NCBI RefSeq assembly: GCF_000974485.1
Contig: NZ_BBOM01000005.1
Span: forward strand, 310,001 to 374,000
Reading direction: 5' to 3'
Source of the DNA: Streptomyces sp. NBRC 109706
GTDB taxonomy: Bacteria; Actinomycetota; Actinomycetes; Streptomycetales; Streptomycetaceae
Length of the DNA: 64,000 nucleotides
In this document: in pieces, positions 52,233 to 62,295 of the stretch
Layout of the letters: every line of letters begins with the position of its first letter
Numbering within the stretch: position 1 is the stretch's first letter
The notes under the pieces: generated by a model
The model's database searches: none
Told to the model about the DNA's origin: nothing
What the model saw: only the letters and a program-made list of their open reading frames with translations
Program-made: the position numbers and the translations under genes

Positions 52233-53225
52233 ATGGAATTCCCGGTCGGGGCTCGGCTCGAAGTCCGTATCACCCCCGCTGACGTGGGGAAACGCGTCTC
52301 GATTCGGACGCTTGCGGAGCCTGACGGCCGTTCCGGGCGATTCACGGACACCCTGGGCGTGCTCACCGCGTGGAGATCCGGTGTGCTTTACGTCACACAC
52401 CGAACGGGGCGCTCGGTACGGCTGTCGGAGTCCGCGCTGGTCGCCGGAAAGGTGGTGCCCCCGACGCCGGCCAGACGTCGCGGGATACCGGCGGCCGGGG
52501 TGCGCGAGTTGGTCGCCGTCGCCGCCAGGAGCTGGCCGGCGCCGGAGACCGAACGACAAGGCGACTGGCTGCTGCGGGCCGGCGCCGGCTGGACCAGGCG
52601 GGCCAACTCGGCGGTGCCGCTGGGCCCGGACGCGCCGGACCTGGAGCGGCTGTGCGCCTGGTACCGGGACCGCGGTCTGCCGCCCCGCGTCCAACTGACC
52701 ACGGGCGGCGCCGACGCCGACGAGGCGCTGGTGGCGCGGCTGGCGGAACGGGGGTGGCACGGCGACGCGTTCACCGCGCTGCGGGTCGGCGCGCTGGCGC
52801 CGCTGGCGGACCGGGAGCCCGATCCCCGGGTGCGTGTCGGCCGGGAGCTGACCGACGAGTGGCTGGCCGCGAACCCGTCGGCGCTGCGCGATCGGGACAC
52901 GGCCCGCCGGGTGTTGGGCGCCGGCCCCTCCGTCTGGTTCGCGCTGGTGCCGGCCGGGGCCGGCGAACCGCCGGCGGCCGTGGGGCGCTGTGTGGTGGAC
53001 GGCCGCTGGGCCGGCTTCGCCGCGATCGAGGTGGCGCCCGAACACCGCCGCCGGGGGCTGGCCACCGCGCTGATGGCGGAACTCGCCCGCGCCGCCCTGG
53101 CCGAGGGCGCCTCGGCGGCCTATCTCCAGGTGACGCACGACAACCGGGCGGCCGCCGCGCTCTACGACCGTCTCGGCTTCGCCGAGCACCACCACTACCA
53201 CTACCGGACCGCCCCCGACGCCTGA
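52233..53225 (+). CDS. GNAT-family N-acetyltransferase
   Basis: A 330-residue protein. The N-terminal 80 residues form an SH3-like beta barrel (GARLEVRITPADVGKRVSI, TDTLGVLTAW). The C-terminal GNAT domain has the acetyl-CoA loop EHRRRGLATALM and a VTHDNRAAAALYDRLGF signature. Substrate unknown. The ATG at 52233 begins the conserved N-terminus; in-frame ATG 52203 and TTG 52194 are upstream alternatives (see the -10 box at 52182). It is convergent with the peptidoglycan-binding protein gene. Confidence 0.87.
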   Translation: MEFPVGARLEVRITPADVGKRVSIRTLAEPDGRSGRFTDTLGVLTAWRSGVLYVTHRTGRSVRLSESALVAGKVVPPTPARRRGIPAAGVRELVAVAARSWPAPETERQGDWLLRAGAGWTRRANSAVPLGPDAPDLERLCAWYRDRGLPPRVQLTTGGADADEALVARLAERGWHGDAFTALRVGALAPLADREPDPRVRVGRELTDEWLAANPSALRDRDTARRVLGAGPSVWFALVPAGAGEPPAAVGRCVVDGRWAGFAAIEVAPEHRRRGLATALMAELARAALAEGASAAYLQVTHDNRAAAALYDRLGFAEHHHYHYRTAPDA

Positions 53226-53256
53226 CCGGGCCCCGCGGCCCCGGACCCGACGACGA

Positions 53257-53298
53257 ACGAGGCGACGCCCACCCGGGGAAGGGTGGACGCCGCCTCGT
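53257..53298. terminator. bidirectional terminator between the GNAT and PG-binding protein genes
   Basis: An 18-bp stem with two mismatches (53257-53274 with 53281-53298) and loop GGGGAA, between convergent genes. Confidence 0.75.
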
Positions 53299-53331
53299 CG
53301 TGCGAGAGGTGCGGGAGGCGCGAGCGGAACG

Positions 53332-55311
53332 TCAGCCGAAGGTGGCGCCCTCGACCTCGGCGACCCGCCGATCCGGGCCGTTGTCGACCACGGCGGTCTC
53401 GCGCAGCGCCGGGATCAGCGCCGCCGCCGCGTGCTCAGGGGTCATCTCCACCAGACCGCTGCCGGCGTCGATCATCACCCCGTTGAATGTGTCGCCGTAC
53501 ACCAGGGCCAACTCGTCGGTGTCGATCACCGGTTGGAGATTGCCCTGGTCGCTGGGCTCCATGCTGAGCACCCGGGTCAACGTGTCCGGACTCATGGGCA
53601 GTTCGATGCCGGCGGCGGAGAGCCAGACCCAGCCGGACATCGCCGGCTCGCCGAACTCCTCCAGCGCCTGCGCCACCTGCTCCTCGCCGACCAGCGGCTC
53701 CTGCGTGGTGACGGGCAGTTCGACGACGGAGTCGCCGCCGCCGGCCGCCCGCTCCCGGAACGCCGCCTCCACGGCGTCGGCCGCGCCCTGCGGGTCGATG
53801 GCCGAACCGGCCTGCCCCGCACGGCCGATGGCCTGACCGTTCTCGAAGACGACGGTGCCGTCGACCGGCCCGTTGCCGCCGGCCCCCGTGGTCAGGTCGG
53901 CGAGCGCCACCGTCAACTTCTCGCGGTCCACGGAGAAGACCGCCTCGACCTCGGTTGAGGAGCCGAAGAGCGAACCGATGACGGCGACCGGACTGTAGTC
54001 CGTGCCCGAGGCGGCGCGCGCGGTGGCCTCGGTGTCCACGGCGAGACCGGCCACGCTGGGCTTCAACTCGACCTCCTGGCCGTCGACCAGCAGGATCAGC
54101 GGATCGTTGTTGGCCGCGTCCAGCCGCGACTCCAGCTGGCTCTGCGCCTCCTGGGTGCTCATCCCGCCGATGTCCACGCCCAGCACCGTGGTGCCCTTGG
54201 AGACGTCCTCCGGGTTGAGGAAGAGCCCCGCGCCATAGGCGACGACGCCCAGGCCGACCACGGCGACGGCCAGCAGCTTCAGCTTGGACCTGCCGCGCGG
54301 GGCGGCCTTGGCCGCCTTCGGCTCGGCCGGGGGCCGCTCGCCCTCGGCGCCCGGCTCGGGGCGCGGCCCCGGCGGCGGGACGGCCGGCCCCGCGCCGGAT
54401 GCGGCCGGATCGCCGCCGGCCGCGAACGGGCTGGGCAGCGTGCCGGTGGCGGCGAGATCGCTCTCGCTGCCCAGGCCCTTGGGCGGCGCGGGCGGGAACG
54501 GACCGCCGAGGTCCATCGTGGTGCCCGCGGGGTCGTCGACGAGCGGCGGATGCCCCGCGACCTGCGGATGCCCGGCGCCCTGCGGGGGAATGCCCCCGGG
54601 CCGGGGCGCCGGCGCGTCCGGCGGAAGCCCCTGCGGGGTGACGGCCTGCTGCGGCGCCGGTGGCACCGACATGGTGCCGGGCGCGGGTCCTGTGGTCGGC
54701 CCGACGGGCCGGGGCGGCAGCGGGCCCTGCGGGGTGACCGCCGGCGGCACGTCGCCCTGCGACTCGGGCGAGCCGGCGAACCAGGCCGGGGGGGCGGACT
54801 GTTGGTGCACTCCCGGCATGCCGTCCGGCGGCGTGTCCGCGACATGCGGATGCCCGCCGGGCGGGGTGGCGGGTCCTTCGTCGGACGGCGACTCCTGGCG
54901 GCCCCGCGCGTCGACCTGGGGCATGGCCCCGGTCGCCGGCGGCTTGCGCGGCTCGAACCAGGAACTCGTCTTCTTGCCCGGATCGCCGGCGCCGCCGGCC
55001 GTCGGCGCCTGGGCGCCCTGGGCGGGGCGGCCGGCCGCGTCGGCGCGGGGTCCGGAGGCCGACTTCTTCCGGGTCGGCAGGGGCGGGGGCGGAGCGGAGC
55101 GCACCGCCTCCTCGTCCACGGTCTCCCGCACCACGATCGGGGGAATAGGCCGGGAACCTGGGATGTTGATCCGCGCGCGGGTCGTCATCGTGGTCTCGGT
55201 CTTCTTCTCCTCCGCCGGCGGAGTCCCCGGACGGGCCTCTCCGTCCCCCTCGTTGCGGTGGGGGTCACCCCATCCCCGGGGGTTGGGCGGATTGTCAGTT
55301 TCACGACTCAA
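53332..55311 (-). CDS. membrane-anchored peptidoglycan-binding (PG_binding_4/VanW-associated) protein
   Basis: A 659-residue protein. About 310 residues of disordered Pro/Gly-rich cytoplasmic sequence (GHPQVAGHP, PPAPKG) precede one membrane helix (LKLLAVAVVGLGVVAYGAGL). The extracellular part has two repeats of the PG_binding_4 type (GVDIGGMSTQEAQSQLE starts the first) as found in VanW and YkuD proteins; no VanW or L,D-transpeptidase catalytic domain follows. A wall-binding scaffold role is inferred. The TTG at 55311 has GGGAGAT seven bases upstream and starts the expected MSRETD; the GTG at 55353 has no SD. Confidence 0.82.
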   Translation of the reverse strand: MSRETDNPPNPRGWGDPHRNEGDGEARPGTPPAEEKKTETTMTTRARINIPGSRPIPPIVVRETVDEEAVRSAPPPPLPTRKKSASGPRADAAGRPAQGAQAPTAGGAGDPGKKTSSWFEPRKPPATGAMPQVDARGRQESPSDEGPATPPGGHPHVADTPPDGMPGVHQQSAPPAWFAGSPESQGDVPPAVTPQGPLPPRPVGPTTGPAPGTMSVPPAPQQAVTPQGLPPDAPAPRPGGIPPQGAGHPQVAGHPPLVDDPAGTTMDLGGPFPPAPPKGLGSESDLAATGTLPSPFAAGGDPAASGAGPAVPPPGPRPEPGAEGERPPAEPKAAKAAPRGRSKLKLLAVAVVGLGVVAYGAGLFLNPEDVSKGTTVLGVDIGGMSTQEAQSQLESRLDAANNDPLILLVDGQEVELKPSVAGLAVDTEATARAASGTDYSPVAVIGSLFGSSTEVEAVFSVDREKLTVALADLTTGAGGNGPVDGTVVFENGQAIGRAGQAGSAIDPQGAADAVEAAFRERAAGGGDSVVELPVTTQEPLVGEEQVAQALEEFGEPAMSGWVWLSAAGIELPMSPDTLTRVLSMEPSDQGNLQPVIDTDELALVYGDTFNGVMIDAGSGLVEMTPEHAAAALIPALRETAVVDNGPDRRVAEVEGATFG

Positions 55312-55464
55312 GGCAGGATCTCCCGGTTGGGCTTCACCAGCCGGCCCGGACACTACCGGGGACGGCGGCTGGCCCCACGATACTGGGGTCGGACAGTCGC
55401 CACGCCCTCACCACAGGATTGGCACATCCGTACCCGTGCCCGACATCCTTCGCCGACGCGCCCG

Positions 55465-55830
55465 TTACCTGGGGGAACGTGTCTCGGGCACGGCGAACAT
55501 GGGGCGTTCGGTGGGGGCCAGGGTGGCGCAGAGCACGGCGATGGTCATACCGCCGAGCAGATAGAGGTAGCTTGACGCGCCGGCGGCGTAGACGAAGTCC
55601 CCCTGGGGGCGGCTGACGGTGAGCAGCAGCACCGCCAGCATCCAGCCGCCGGCGGGGGCGGCGGCCCCGATCCGGGTGCGGGTGAGCAGCGCGCCGCCCC
55701 AGAACAGCCCGCCGCAGCCGGCCAGGGCGAGGAGCGCGCCCAGCGGGAACCAGCCGCCCTGCACCAGCGAGCCGGCGATGCCGGCCACCAGACCGAGCAG
55801 GCCGAGGCCCAGATAGCCGGCGATCCTCAT
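55465..55830 (-). CDS. small membrane protein, DUF6113-like
   Basis: A 121-residue protein with four predicted membrane helices ([33 protein letters not shown], and two more). Its ATG overlaps the mshB stop (ATGA, 55827-55830), so it is translated with mshB. The family accompanies mshB in Streptomyces; I recall it as DUF6113. Function unknown, and a link to mycothiol is only positional. Confidence 0.83.
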   Translation of the reverse strand: MRIAGYLGLGLLGLVAGIAGSLVQGGWFPLGALLALAGCGGLFWGGALLTRTRIGAAAPAGGWMLAVLLLTVSRPQGDFVYAAGASSYLYLLGGMTIAVLCATLAPTERPMFAVPETRSPR

Positions 55831-56696
55831 CGTGACGCTCCCTGGTCGAGTCCGGCGAAGATGTCGTCCCGGGCGTCGGGCGGCGGGGGTTGGCCCGCGC
55901 CGAGACGGAAGTACTCCGTATCCCAGAGGGGTTGGGCCAGCCCGTTGGAGAGCGCGAAGGTGTCGCCCGCGACCTCGATCTGGGTGGCGTGGGCCGCCAT
56001 CGCGGCCTGTTTGGCCGCATAGGCGGCGGGCGTGCCGCGCACCGAGACGGCCACCGAGGCGTCGTCGGTCACACCGGGGAGGTCGCGGACGTCGGCCACG
56101 CCCGCGAAGGGTCCGGGGCCTTCGGCGCGCAGCCGGGCCGTTCCGGCCTCGGCCTCGCCGGCCGGCAGGCAGTTCCACAGCACCCGGGCCACCCGGTGGC
56201 GGTCGGCGGCGCGTTGGACGGCGCGCATGGCGACGCGGTGGGCCTGGATATGGTCCGGGTGGCCGTAGCCGCCGCCGGGGTCGTAGGTGATCAGCACGTC
56301 GGGGCGGGTCTCGACGACGATGTCGGCGAGGGCGTCGGCCGCCTCGTCGAGGTCGGCCTGCCAGAAGGCGTCGGGGCGGTCGTTGCCGGCCAGGCCCATC
56401 ATGCCGGAGTCCCGGTAGCGTCCGGGGCCGCCGAGCAGTCGGTGGTCGGTGACGCCGAGGGCGGCCATCGCGGCCGCCAACTCGCCGGCCCGGTAACCGC
56501 CGAGGGTGTCGTCGCGGTCGGCGACGAGATGCCCGAGCGAGGGCGGGATGACCTCCCCCTCCTCGCCCAGGGTGCAGGTGACCAGGGTGACCCTGGCGCC
56601 CGCCGCGACGCAGGCGGCCATGGTCACGCCGTTGGTGATCGTTTCGTCGTCGGGGTGCGCGTGCACCAGCAGCACGCCGGGCTGACCGGAACTCAT
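55827..56696 (-). CDS. mshB: N-acetyl-1-D-myo-inositol-2-amino-2-deoxy-alpha-D-glucopyranoside deacetylase
   Basis: A 289-residue LmbE/PIG-L-type zinc deacetylase of mycothiol biosynthesis. The catalytic AHPDDE (13-18) supplies H14 and D17, and the third zinc ligand is in [11 protein letters not shown] near 146-156. It removes the acetyl group from GlcNAc-Ins, the second step to mycothiol. The ATG appears leaderless: TAGGCT ends 7 bp upstream and no SD is present. It is cotranscribed with the DUF6113-like gene. Mycoredoxin at 85 uses the product of this pathway. Confidence 0.94.
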   Translation of the reverse strand: MSSGQPGVLLVHAHPDDETITNGVTMAACVAAGARVTLVTCTLGEEGEVIPPSLGHLVADRDDTLGGYRAGELAAAMAALGVTDHRLLGGPGRYRDSGMMGLAGNDRPDAFWQADLDEAADALADIVVETRPDVLITYDPGGGYGHPDHIQAHRVAMRAVQRAADRHRVARVLWNCLPAGEAEAGTARLRAEGPGPFAGVADVRDLPGVTDDASVAVSVRGTPAAYAAKQAAMAAHATQIEVAGDTFALSNGLAQPLWDTEYFRLGAGQPPPPDARDDIFAGLDQGASR

Positions 56697-56703
56697 GGGG
56701 GGC

Positions 56704-56709
56704 AGCCTA
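56704..56709 (-). promoter_or_regulatory. -10 element of a putative leaderless mshB promoter
   Basis: Minus-strand TAGGCT ends 7 nt before the mshB ATG at 56696. Confidence 0.5.
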
Positions 56710-56736
56710 CGTTCCCCCTACGGGCCCAGGGGCCGC

Positions 56737-56931
56737 TCAGAAGCTGAGTGAGTTGATCATGTCGGCGACGCCGCTGCTGAAGTTGTCGATGGTCGGGGCC
56801 ATGTTGGAGCTGGCGAGGTAGAAGCCGAGAAGCACGCAGACCACCGCGTGCAACACCTTCAGCCCCGCTCGCCTGACCAGCAGAACGACAATGACCAGAA
56901 GCAGCAACACCGCTGAGACGGAGAGCGCCAC
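56737..56931 (-). CDS. small membrane protein of unknown function
   Basis: A 64-residue protein with two hydrophobic helices (VSAVLLLLVIVVLLVRRAG and LHAVVCVLLGFYLA) and a polar end NFSSGVADMINSLSF. The GTG start has a full-consensus GGAGGTGAT at the proper distance, arguing for real translation. It lies between mshB and the opp operon terminator on the minus strand. No family recognised. Confidence 0.8.
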   Translation of the reverse strand: MALSVSAVLLLLVIVVLLVRRAGLKVLHAVVCVLLGFYLASSNMAPTIDNFSSGVADMINSLSF

Positions 56932-57014
56932 CCGAGATCACCTCCATGGAATCGTGCCTGGTTCAGGGCACGGTGAGACGGCGCGTCCCCCGTCGTCAGG
57001 AGGACACGCCTTCT

Positions 57015-57059
57015 CGCCATGCGCCACGGATCATAACGTTCCGTGGCCCTCGCATGGCG
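57015..57059 (-). terminator. terminator hairpin after the opp operon
   Basis: CGCCATGCG-CCACGGA (57015-57030) pairs with TCCGTGG-CCCT-CGCATGGCG (57040-57059); 16 bp with a 4-nt bulge and 9-nt loop. It lies 40-80 bp past the oppF stop. Confidence 0.75.
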
Positions 57060-57097
57060 CGGAGCACAGGAGCAGACCAGGGGCGCACGCCCCCCGC

Positions 57098-58210
<1,113 letters not shown>

Positions 58211-58287
58211 GGATGGTTGTCCTCTGCCTCATGCCTCACGCTGGCTGCGGCCGGCCGGTGCCGCCCGGGGGTGGTGCGCTGCCGGGC

Positions 58288-59361
58288 TCAGGCGAGCTCG
58301 GGCCGGATCCGTTCGCGGTAGAGCGTCCGTTGCTGCTCGTCGGTGAGATGGCAGGCGGCGCCGCGTCCCTCCGGCAGCGCCGGACGTTCGCCGGCGCAAC
58401 GCCCGTCGGCCACCTCGGCCACGAAACGGCAGCGCGGTTCGAACGGGCAGCCGGGCGGCGGGGAGAGCAGGCTGGGCGGGGTGCCGGCGATCGGCACCAG
58501 TTCCTTCTCCACATCGGTGGTCAGCCGCGGCATGGAGGTGAGCAGGCCCCAGGTGTAGGGGTGTCGGGGCGCGGACAGCACCTCCCGCACGGTGCCGCGC
58601 TCCACCGCGCGGCCCGCGTACATCACCAGCACATCGTCGGCGACGCCGGCGATCACGCCCAGATCGTGGGTGATCATGATGATCGCCGAGCCGAACTCCT
58701 GTTGGAGTTCCATCAGCAGGTCCAGGATCTGGGCCTGCACGGTGACGTCGAGCGCGGTGGTCGGCTCGTCGGCGATCAGCAGGTCGGGGTCGCAGATCAG
58801 GGCCATGGCGATCATCACCCGCTGGCGCATCCCGCCGGAGAACTGGTGCGGGTAGTCGTCCACCCGGCGGGCCGGGTTGGGGATGCCCACCTTGCCCAGC
58901 ATCTCGATGGCCCGCGCCCTGGCCGCCCGGCGGGAGGCGCCCCGGTGCTTGCGGTACGGCTCCCCGATCTGGCGGCCGACGGTGTAGTAGGGCGAGAGCG
59001 CGGTGAGCGGGTCCTGGAAGATCATGGCCGCGGTGTTGCCGCGCAGCCGTTCCAGACGCCGCTCGGGCGCCGTCGTCAACTCCTCGCCGTCCAGGGTGAT
59101 CCGGCCCGAGATGGCGGTGGTGGACTGGCCGTGCAGGCCCAGTACGGCCTGGGTGGCCACGGACTTGCCGGAGCCCGATTCGCCGACGATGCCGAGGGTC
59201 CGGCCGCGCTCGACCTCGAAGGAGAGCCCGTCGACGGCCTTGACCACGCCGTCCTCGGTCGTGAAGTGCACCCGCAGATCGTCCACGGTCAGAAAGGGGC
59301 TGGTCTCCAAGCCGGTTGCGGAGCCGGTTTCCGAGCCGGTTGTTGAGCCGGTAGCAGTCAT
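58288..59361 (-). CDS. oppD: oligopeptide ABC transporter ATP-binding protein (OppD type)
   Basis: A 357-residue ABC ATPase with Walker [11 protein letters not shown]-loop [12 protein letters not shown], signature FSGGMRQRV, Walker [13 protein letters not shown] and the C-terminal [10 protein letters not shown] cysteine motif. The N-terminus has a four-residue repeat ([16 protein letters not shown]) encoded by a 12-bp DNA repeat. ATG 59361 has GGAG nine bases upstream; the TTG two codons earlier is too close to that SD. It starts 12 bp after the oppB stop. Confidence 0.92.
   Translation of the reverse strand: MTATGSTTGSETGSATGLETSPFLTVDDLRVHFTTEDGVVKAVDGLSFEVERGRTLGIVGESGSGKSVATQAVLGLHGQSTTAISGRITLDGEELTTAPERRLERLRGNTAAMIFQDPLTALSPYYTVGRQIGEPYRKHRGASRRAARARAIEMLGKVGIPNPARRVDDYPHQFSGGMRQRVMIAMALICDPDLLIADEPTTALDVTVQAQILDLLMELQQEFGSAIIMITHDLGVIAGVADDVLVMYAGRAVERGTVREVLSAPRHPYTWGLLTSMPRLTTDVEKELVPIAGTPPSLLSPPPGCPFEPRCRFVAEVADGRCAGERPALPEGRGAACHLTDEQQRTLYRERIRPELA
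59309..59356 (-). repeat. 12-bp tandem repeat at the 5' end of oppD
   Basis: Four in-frame 12-mers of the form GAGCCGGTTNNN (59309-59320, 59321-59332, 59333-59344, 59345-59356) encode the TGSx repeats before the ABC domain. Copy number is likely to vary between strains. Confidence 0.85.
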
Positions 59362-59373
59362 GTTCAAGCACTC

Positions 59374-60351
59374 CTAGGCCAGCCGCACACGCGGGTCGAT
59401 CAGCGCGTAACAGGCATCCACCAGGATGTTGAACAGCACGATCATCAGCGCGGCGAAGAGCATCACGCCCATCAGCATGGGCAGGTTGGACTCGGTCACG
59501 GAGTTCACGGCGAGTCTGCCGAGCCCCGGCAGGTTGAAGGTGAACTCGGTGATCATGGCGCCGCCGAACAGCGAGCCGAGGTCGATGCCGAAGATGGTGA
59601 CGATCGGGATCAACGAGCCGCGCCAGGCGTAGCGGAAGAACACCGTCGGCCGGGACATGCCCTTGGCCTTGGCCGCGCGGACATGGTCCTCGCGCAGCTG
59701 CTCGATCAGGGCCGCCCTGGACATCCTGGTGTAGTTGGCGGTGAAGATGGTGGCGAGCACCAGCCAGGGCAGCAGCAACCCGTTGAACCAGCCCATCGGA
59801 TCGTCGGTGAGCGGCACGTACTTGGGTTGGCTGAGGATCTGGGTGTTGTGCACCAGCAGCGCCAGGGCCAGCGGGCCGAGGAAGTAGATCTGCGCCGAGC
59901 TGAGCACCAGGGAGGCGGAGCTGACCGTCTTGTCCAGCAGGGTGCCGCGCCGCCAGGCGGCCAGCATGCCCAGGCCGAGGCCGACGATCAGGAAGACCAC
60001 GGCGCCGCCGATGGAGAGCGAGAGGGTGGTGGGCAGCCGGTCGAGGATGGTGTCCAGCACCGGACGGTTGTCGGTGAAGGAGAAGCCGAGGCAGGGCGCG
60101 GGACAGGAGCCGGCCGGGAAGTCCCGGCCCGTGAACAGCCCGACCATGTACTCCCAGTACTGCGTGGGCACCGGTTTGTCGATGCCCAGGTTGTGCTCCA
60201 CGATCGCCAACTGGTCGGGCGTGCAGGTCTTTCCGCAGGCCAGCAGGGCGGGGTTGCGCGGGATCGCGTAGAACAGGAAGAACGTGACGGCGCTGATGAT
60301 CAGCAGGATGGCGATGGCGCCGAGCGATCGCCGCAGCAGGAATCGGAGCAT
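59374..60351 (-). CDS. oppB: oligopeptide ABC transporter permease (OppB type)
   Basis: A 325-residue permease. N-terminal helix (IAILLIISAVTFFLFYAIP), a periplasmic loop with two cysteine pairs (ACGKTC, SCPAPC), then five helices and the EAA loop (AAKAKGMSRPTVFFRYAWR). OppB-type permeases pair with OppC to form the channel. It is preceded by an intercistronic hairpin after oppA, which probably lowers its expression relative to the binding protein. Confidence 0.92.
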   Translation of the reverse strand: MLRFLLRRSLGAIAILLIISAVTFFLFYAIPRNPALLACGKTCTPDQLAIVEHNLGIDKPVPTQYWEYMVGLFTGRDFPAGSCPAPCLGFSFTDNRPVLDTILDRLPTTLSLSIGGAVVFLIVGLGLGMLAAWRRGTLLDKTVSSASLVLSSAQIYFLGPLALALLVHNTQILSQPKYVPLTDDPMGWFNGLLLPWLVLATIFTANYTRMSRAALIEQLREDHVRAAKAKGMSRPTVFFRYAWRGSLIPIVTIFGIDLGSLFGGAMITEFTFNLPGLGRLAVNSVTESNLPMLMGVMLFAALMIVLFNILVDACYALIDPRVRLA

Positions 60352-60393
60352 CGGGTAGCAGCCCTTTTACGATCGGTCGGCCGGGGTCCGGGC

Positions 60394-60422
60394 GGGGCGC
60401 CCACCGTGTCGGTGGACGCCCC
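60394..60422 (-). terminator. intercistronic hairpin between oppA and oppB
   Basis: GGGGCGCCCACCG (60394-60406), loop TGT, CGGTGGACGCCCC (60410-60422): 12 bp with one mismatch. It may attenuate transcription or protect the oppA mRNA end, giving more binding protein than permease. Confidence 0.65.
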
Positions 60423-60437
60423 GGAGGTCAGCGACCG

Positions 60438-62264
60438 TCAGCTCTCGTCCTGGATCACATAGATGCGTTGCATGTCCACGGTGCCCTGGTTGGCGTTGAA
60501 GTCGGCACCGCCGATCAGGGAGCCGTGCAGGATGTTCATCTTGTAGTAGTAGAGCGGTATCTGGGCCGCCAGATCCTCGACGAGGTACTCGTTCAGCCCG
60601 AACCACTCGGCCGCGGCCTCGGCCGGGTCGGTGATCTCCCGGATGCGGTCGATCTCCGCGTTGACGTGCTCGTCGTTGAGATGGGTGTAGTTGCTCGCCT
60701 GGTCCTGGATCTGCCGGCCGTCGAACTGCGGCGGGATCACCGTGGCGCTGGAGAGCCAGTCATGGCCCCAGTTGCTGCGGTAGAGGTCGTAGCCGTTGTC
60801 CACCACGCCGATCGTGTCGTAGTAGGAGGTCTGTGGCACATCGCTGCGGTTGACCGTGAAGCCGGCCTCCTCCAGCGCGTCCTCCACGGCCACGGCGGCC
60901 CTGGCGTCCTCGTTGTTGGTGTGGTGGACGTAGTTCAGCTCGTAGCCGACGGCGTCCGCCTCCTCCAGCAACTCCCTGGCCCGTGTCAGATCGCCCTGCG
61001 GGTTGGCCAGCTTCCCGTACGGGTCGTAGCCCTCCTCGTAGCCGGGCAGCAGCGGGCTGAGCAGACCACCGGCGTACTCGCCGGCGAACGCGCCCCCGTA
61101 GGCGTTGAGCACGCCGTTCAACGGGATGGCGTGGGCGATGGCCTGGCGCACCCTGACATCAGTGACCCGGTCGGTGTTGATCGCCAGGGCGGCGACATAG
61201 GGCTGGTAGCCCTGGACCAGTCGCTCCTGGTACTCCGGATTGGACGAGACCTCGGGGGCGTTGCCCGGGTCCACGCTGTTGTTGAAGGAGAGGGCGTAGC
61301 GGTCGTCCCCGTTGTCGGCCATCAGCCGGGTGGTGGAGTCGTCCGCGCTGTGCCCGAAGGTGATCTCGAACCGGTCCGGGTAGGCGTTGCGCGCCGCGTC
61401 GCTCGCCGGGTCCCAGTGCTCATTGCGCACCAGCGTCATCGAGCGGTCGGGCCGGAAGTCGTCGATGGTGTAGGGGCCGGTGGCCAACGGCTCCTGGTCG
61501 TAGGTCTCCCGGGTGTCCCCGTCCTCGGAGACCAGCGCGTAGCCGACCAGCGCCAGCGCGTAGGGGAGGTCGGTCTGCGGCTGCGCGAAGTGGAAGACCA
61601 CCGTCTTGTCGTCCGGGGTCTCCAGCACCGTGTCCGGCAGGTGGTCGCCCTCGTAGGGCCCCTCGGGCAGCAGCTCGCGGTACTCGGCGCCTTCCGCGTC
61701 GGCCAGCCACTGCTGGACGAAGGTCGGGCCGTTGGTGACGAAGGGCGCGAAGGTGCGCTCGATGGTGTGGCGGACGTCGGCCGAGGTGATCGGCGTGCCG
61801 TCGCTGAAGTGGATGTCGTCCTTGAGGGTGTACGTCCAGCTGCGGCCGTCCTCGGAGACGGTGCCGGCGTCGGTGGCCAGATCGCCGACCACGGAGTAGT
61901 TGCCGTCGTTGTCCATCCGGACGGTGGTCAGGCCGCGGTGGATCAGGGAGGCGATGGTGGACTCGGCCGCGGTGTAGATCTGTCCCGGGTCCAGATGGTT
62001 GGGCGAGACCTCCTGGAGCACATAGACCGTGCCGCCGGGAGTGGCGCCCGGCACCTCCTCGGCGGGTCCGGTGGACGCCTCGACGTCGGCGAAGGATATC
62101 TCCTCCGGGGCCTCGGCGACCGGTCCGCCGCCCTCCTGGCCGCCGTTGCCGCCGTCTCCGCCGCCACCGCCCCCGCCGCTGCTACACGCGCTGAGCACCA
62201 GCGCGCCGGTCAGGGCGATGGCCGCCCCCGTCAGGCGCACCTGGCGCAGTGATCTCTTGCTCAT
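60438..62264 (-). CDS. oppA: oligopeptide ABC transporter substrate-binding lipoprotein
   Basis: A 608-residue family 5 solute-binding lipoprotein. Lipobox LSAC (C27) followed by a glycine-rich linker (GGGGGGDGGNGG). The SBP_bac_5 domain has GGTVYVLQEVSPNHLDPG, YTLKDDIHFSDGTPITSADV and KTVVFHFAQP. It captures peptides at the cell surface for the permease. It follows the oppC-type gene after 31 bp. In S. coelicolor the equivalent operon (SCO5117-SCO5121, from memory) lies beside bldK. Confidence 0.93.
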   Translation of the reverse strand: MSKRSLRQVRLTGAAIALTGALVLSACSSGGGGGGGDGGNGGQEGGGPVAEAPEEISFADVEASTGPAEEVPGATPGGTVYVLQEVSPNHLDPGQIYTAAESTIASLIHRGLTTVRMDNDGNYSVVGDLATDAGTVSEDGRSWTYTLKDDIHFSDGTPITSADVRHTIERTFAPFVTNGPTFVQQWLADAEGAEYRELLPEGPYEGDHLPDTVLETPDDKTVVFHFAQPQTDLPYALALVGYALVSEDGDTRETYDQEPLATGPYTIDDFRPDRSMTLVRNEHWDPASDAARNAYPDRFEITFGHSADDSTTRLMADNGDDRYALSFNNSVDPGNAPEVSSNPEYQERLVQGYQPYVAALAINTDRVTDVRVRQAIAHAIPLNGVLNAYGGAFAGEYAGGLLSPLLPGYEEGYDPYGKLANPQGDLTRARELLEEADAVGYELNYVHHTNNEDARAAVAVEDALEEAGFTVNRSDVPQTSYYDTIGVVDNGYDLYRSNWGHDWLSSATVIPPQFDGRQIQDQASNYTHLNDEHVNAEIDRIREITDPAEAAAEWFGLNEYLVEDLAAQIPLYYYKMNILHGSLIGGADFNANQGTVDMQRIYVIQDES

Positions 62265-62295
62265 GGGTTCTTACGCACCTGCCCGTTTCGTTGTG

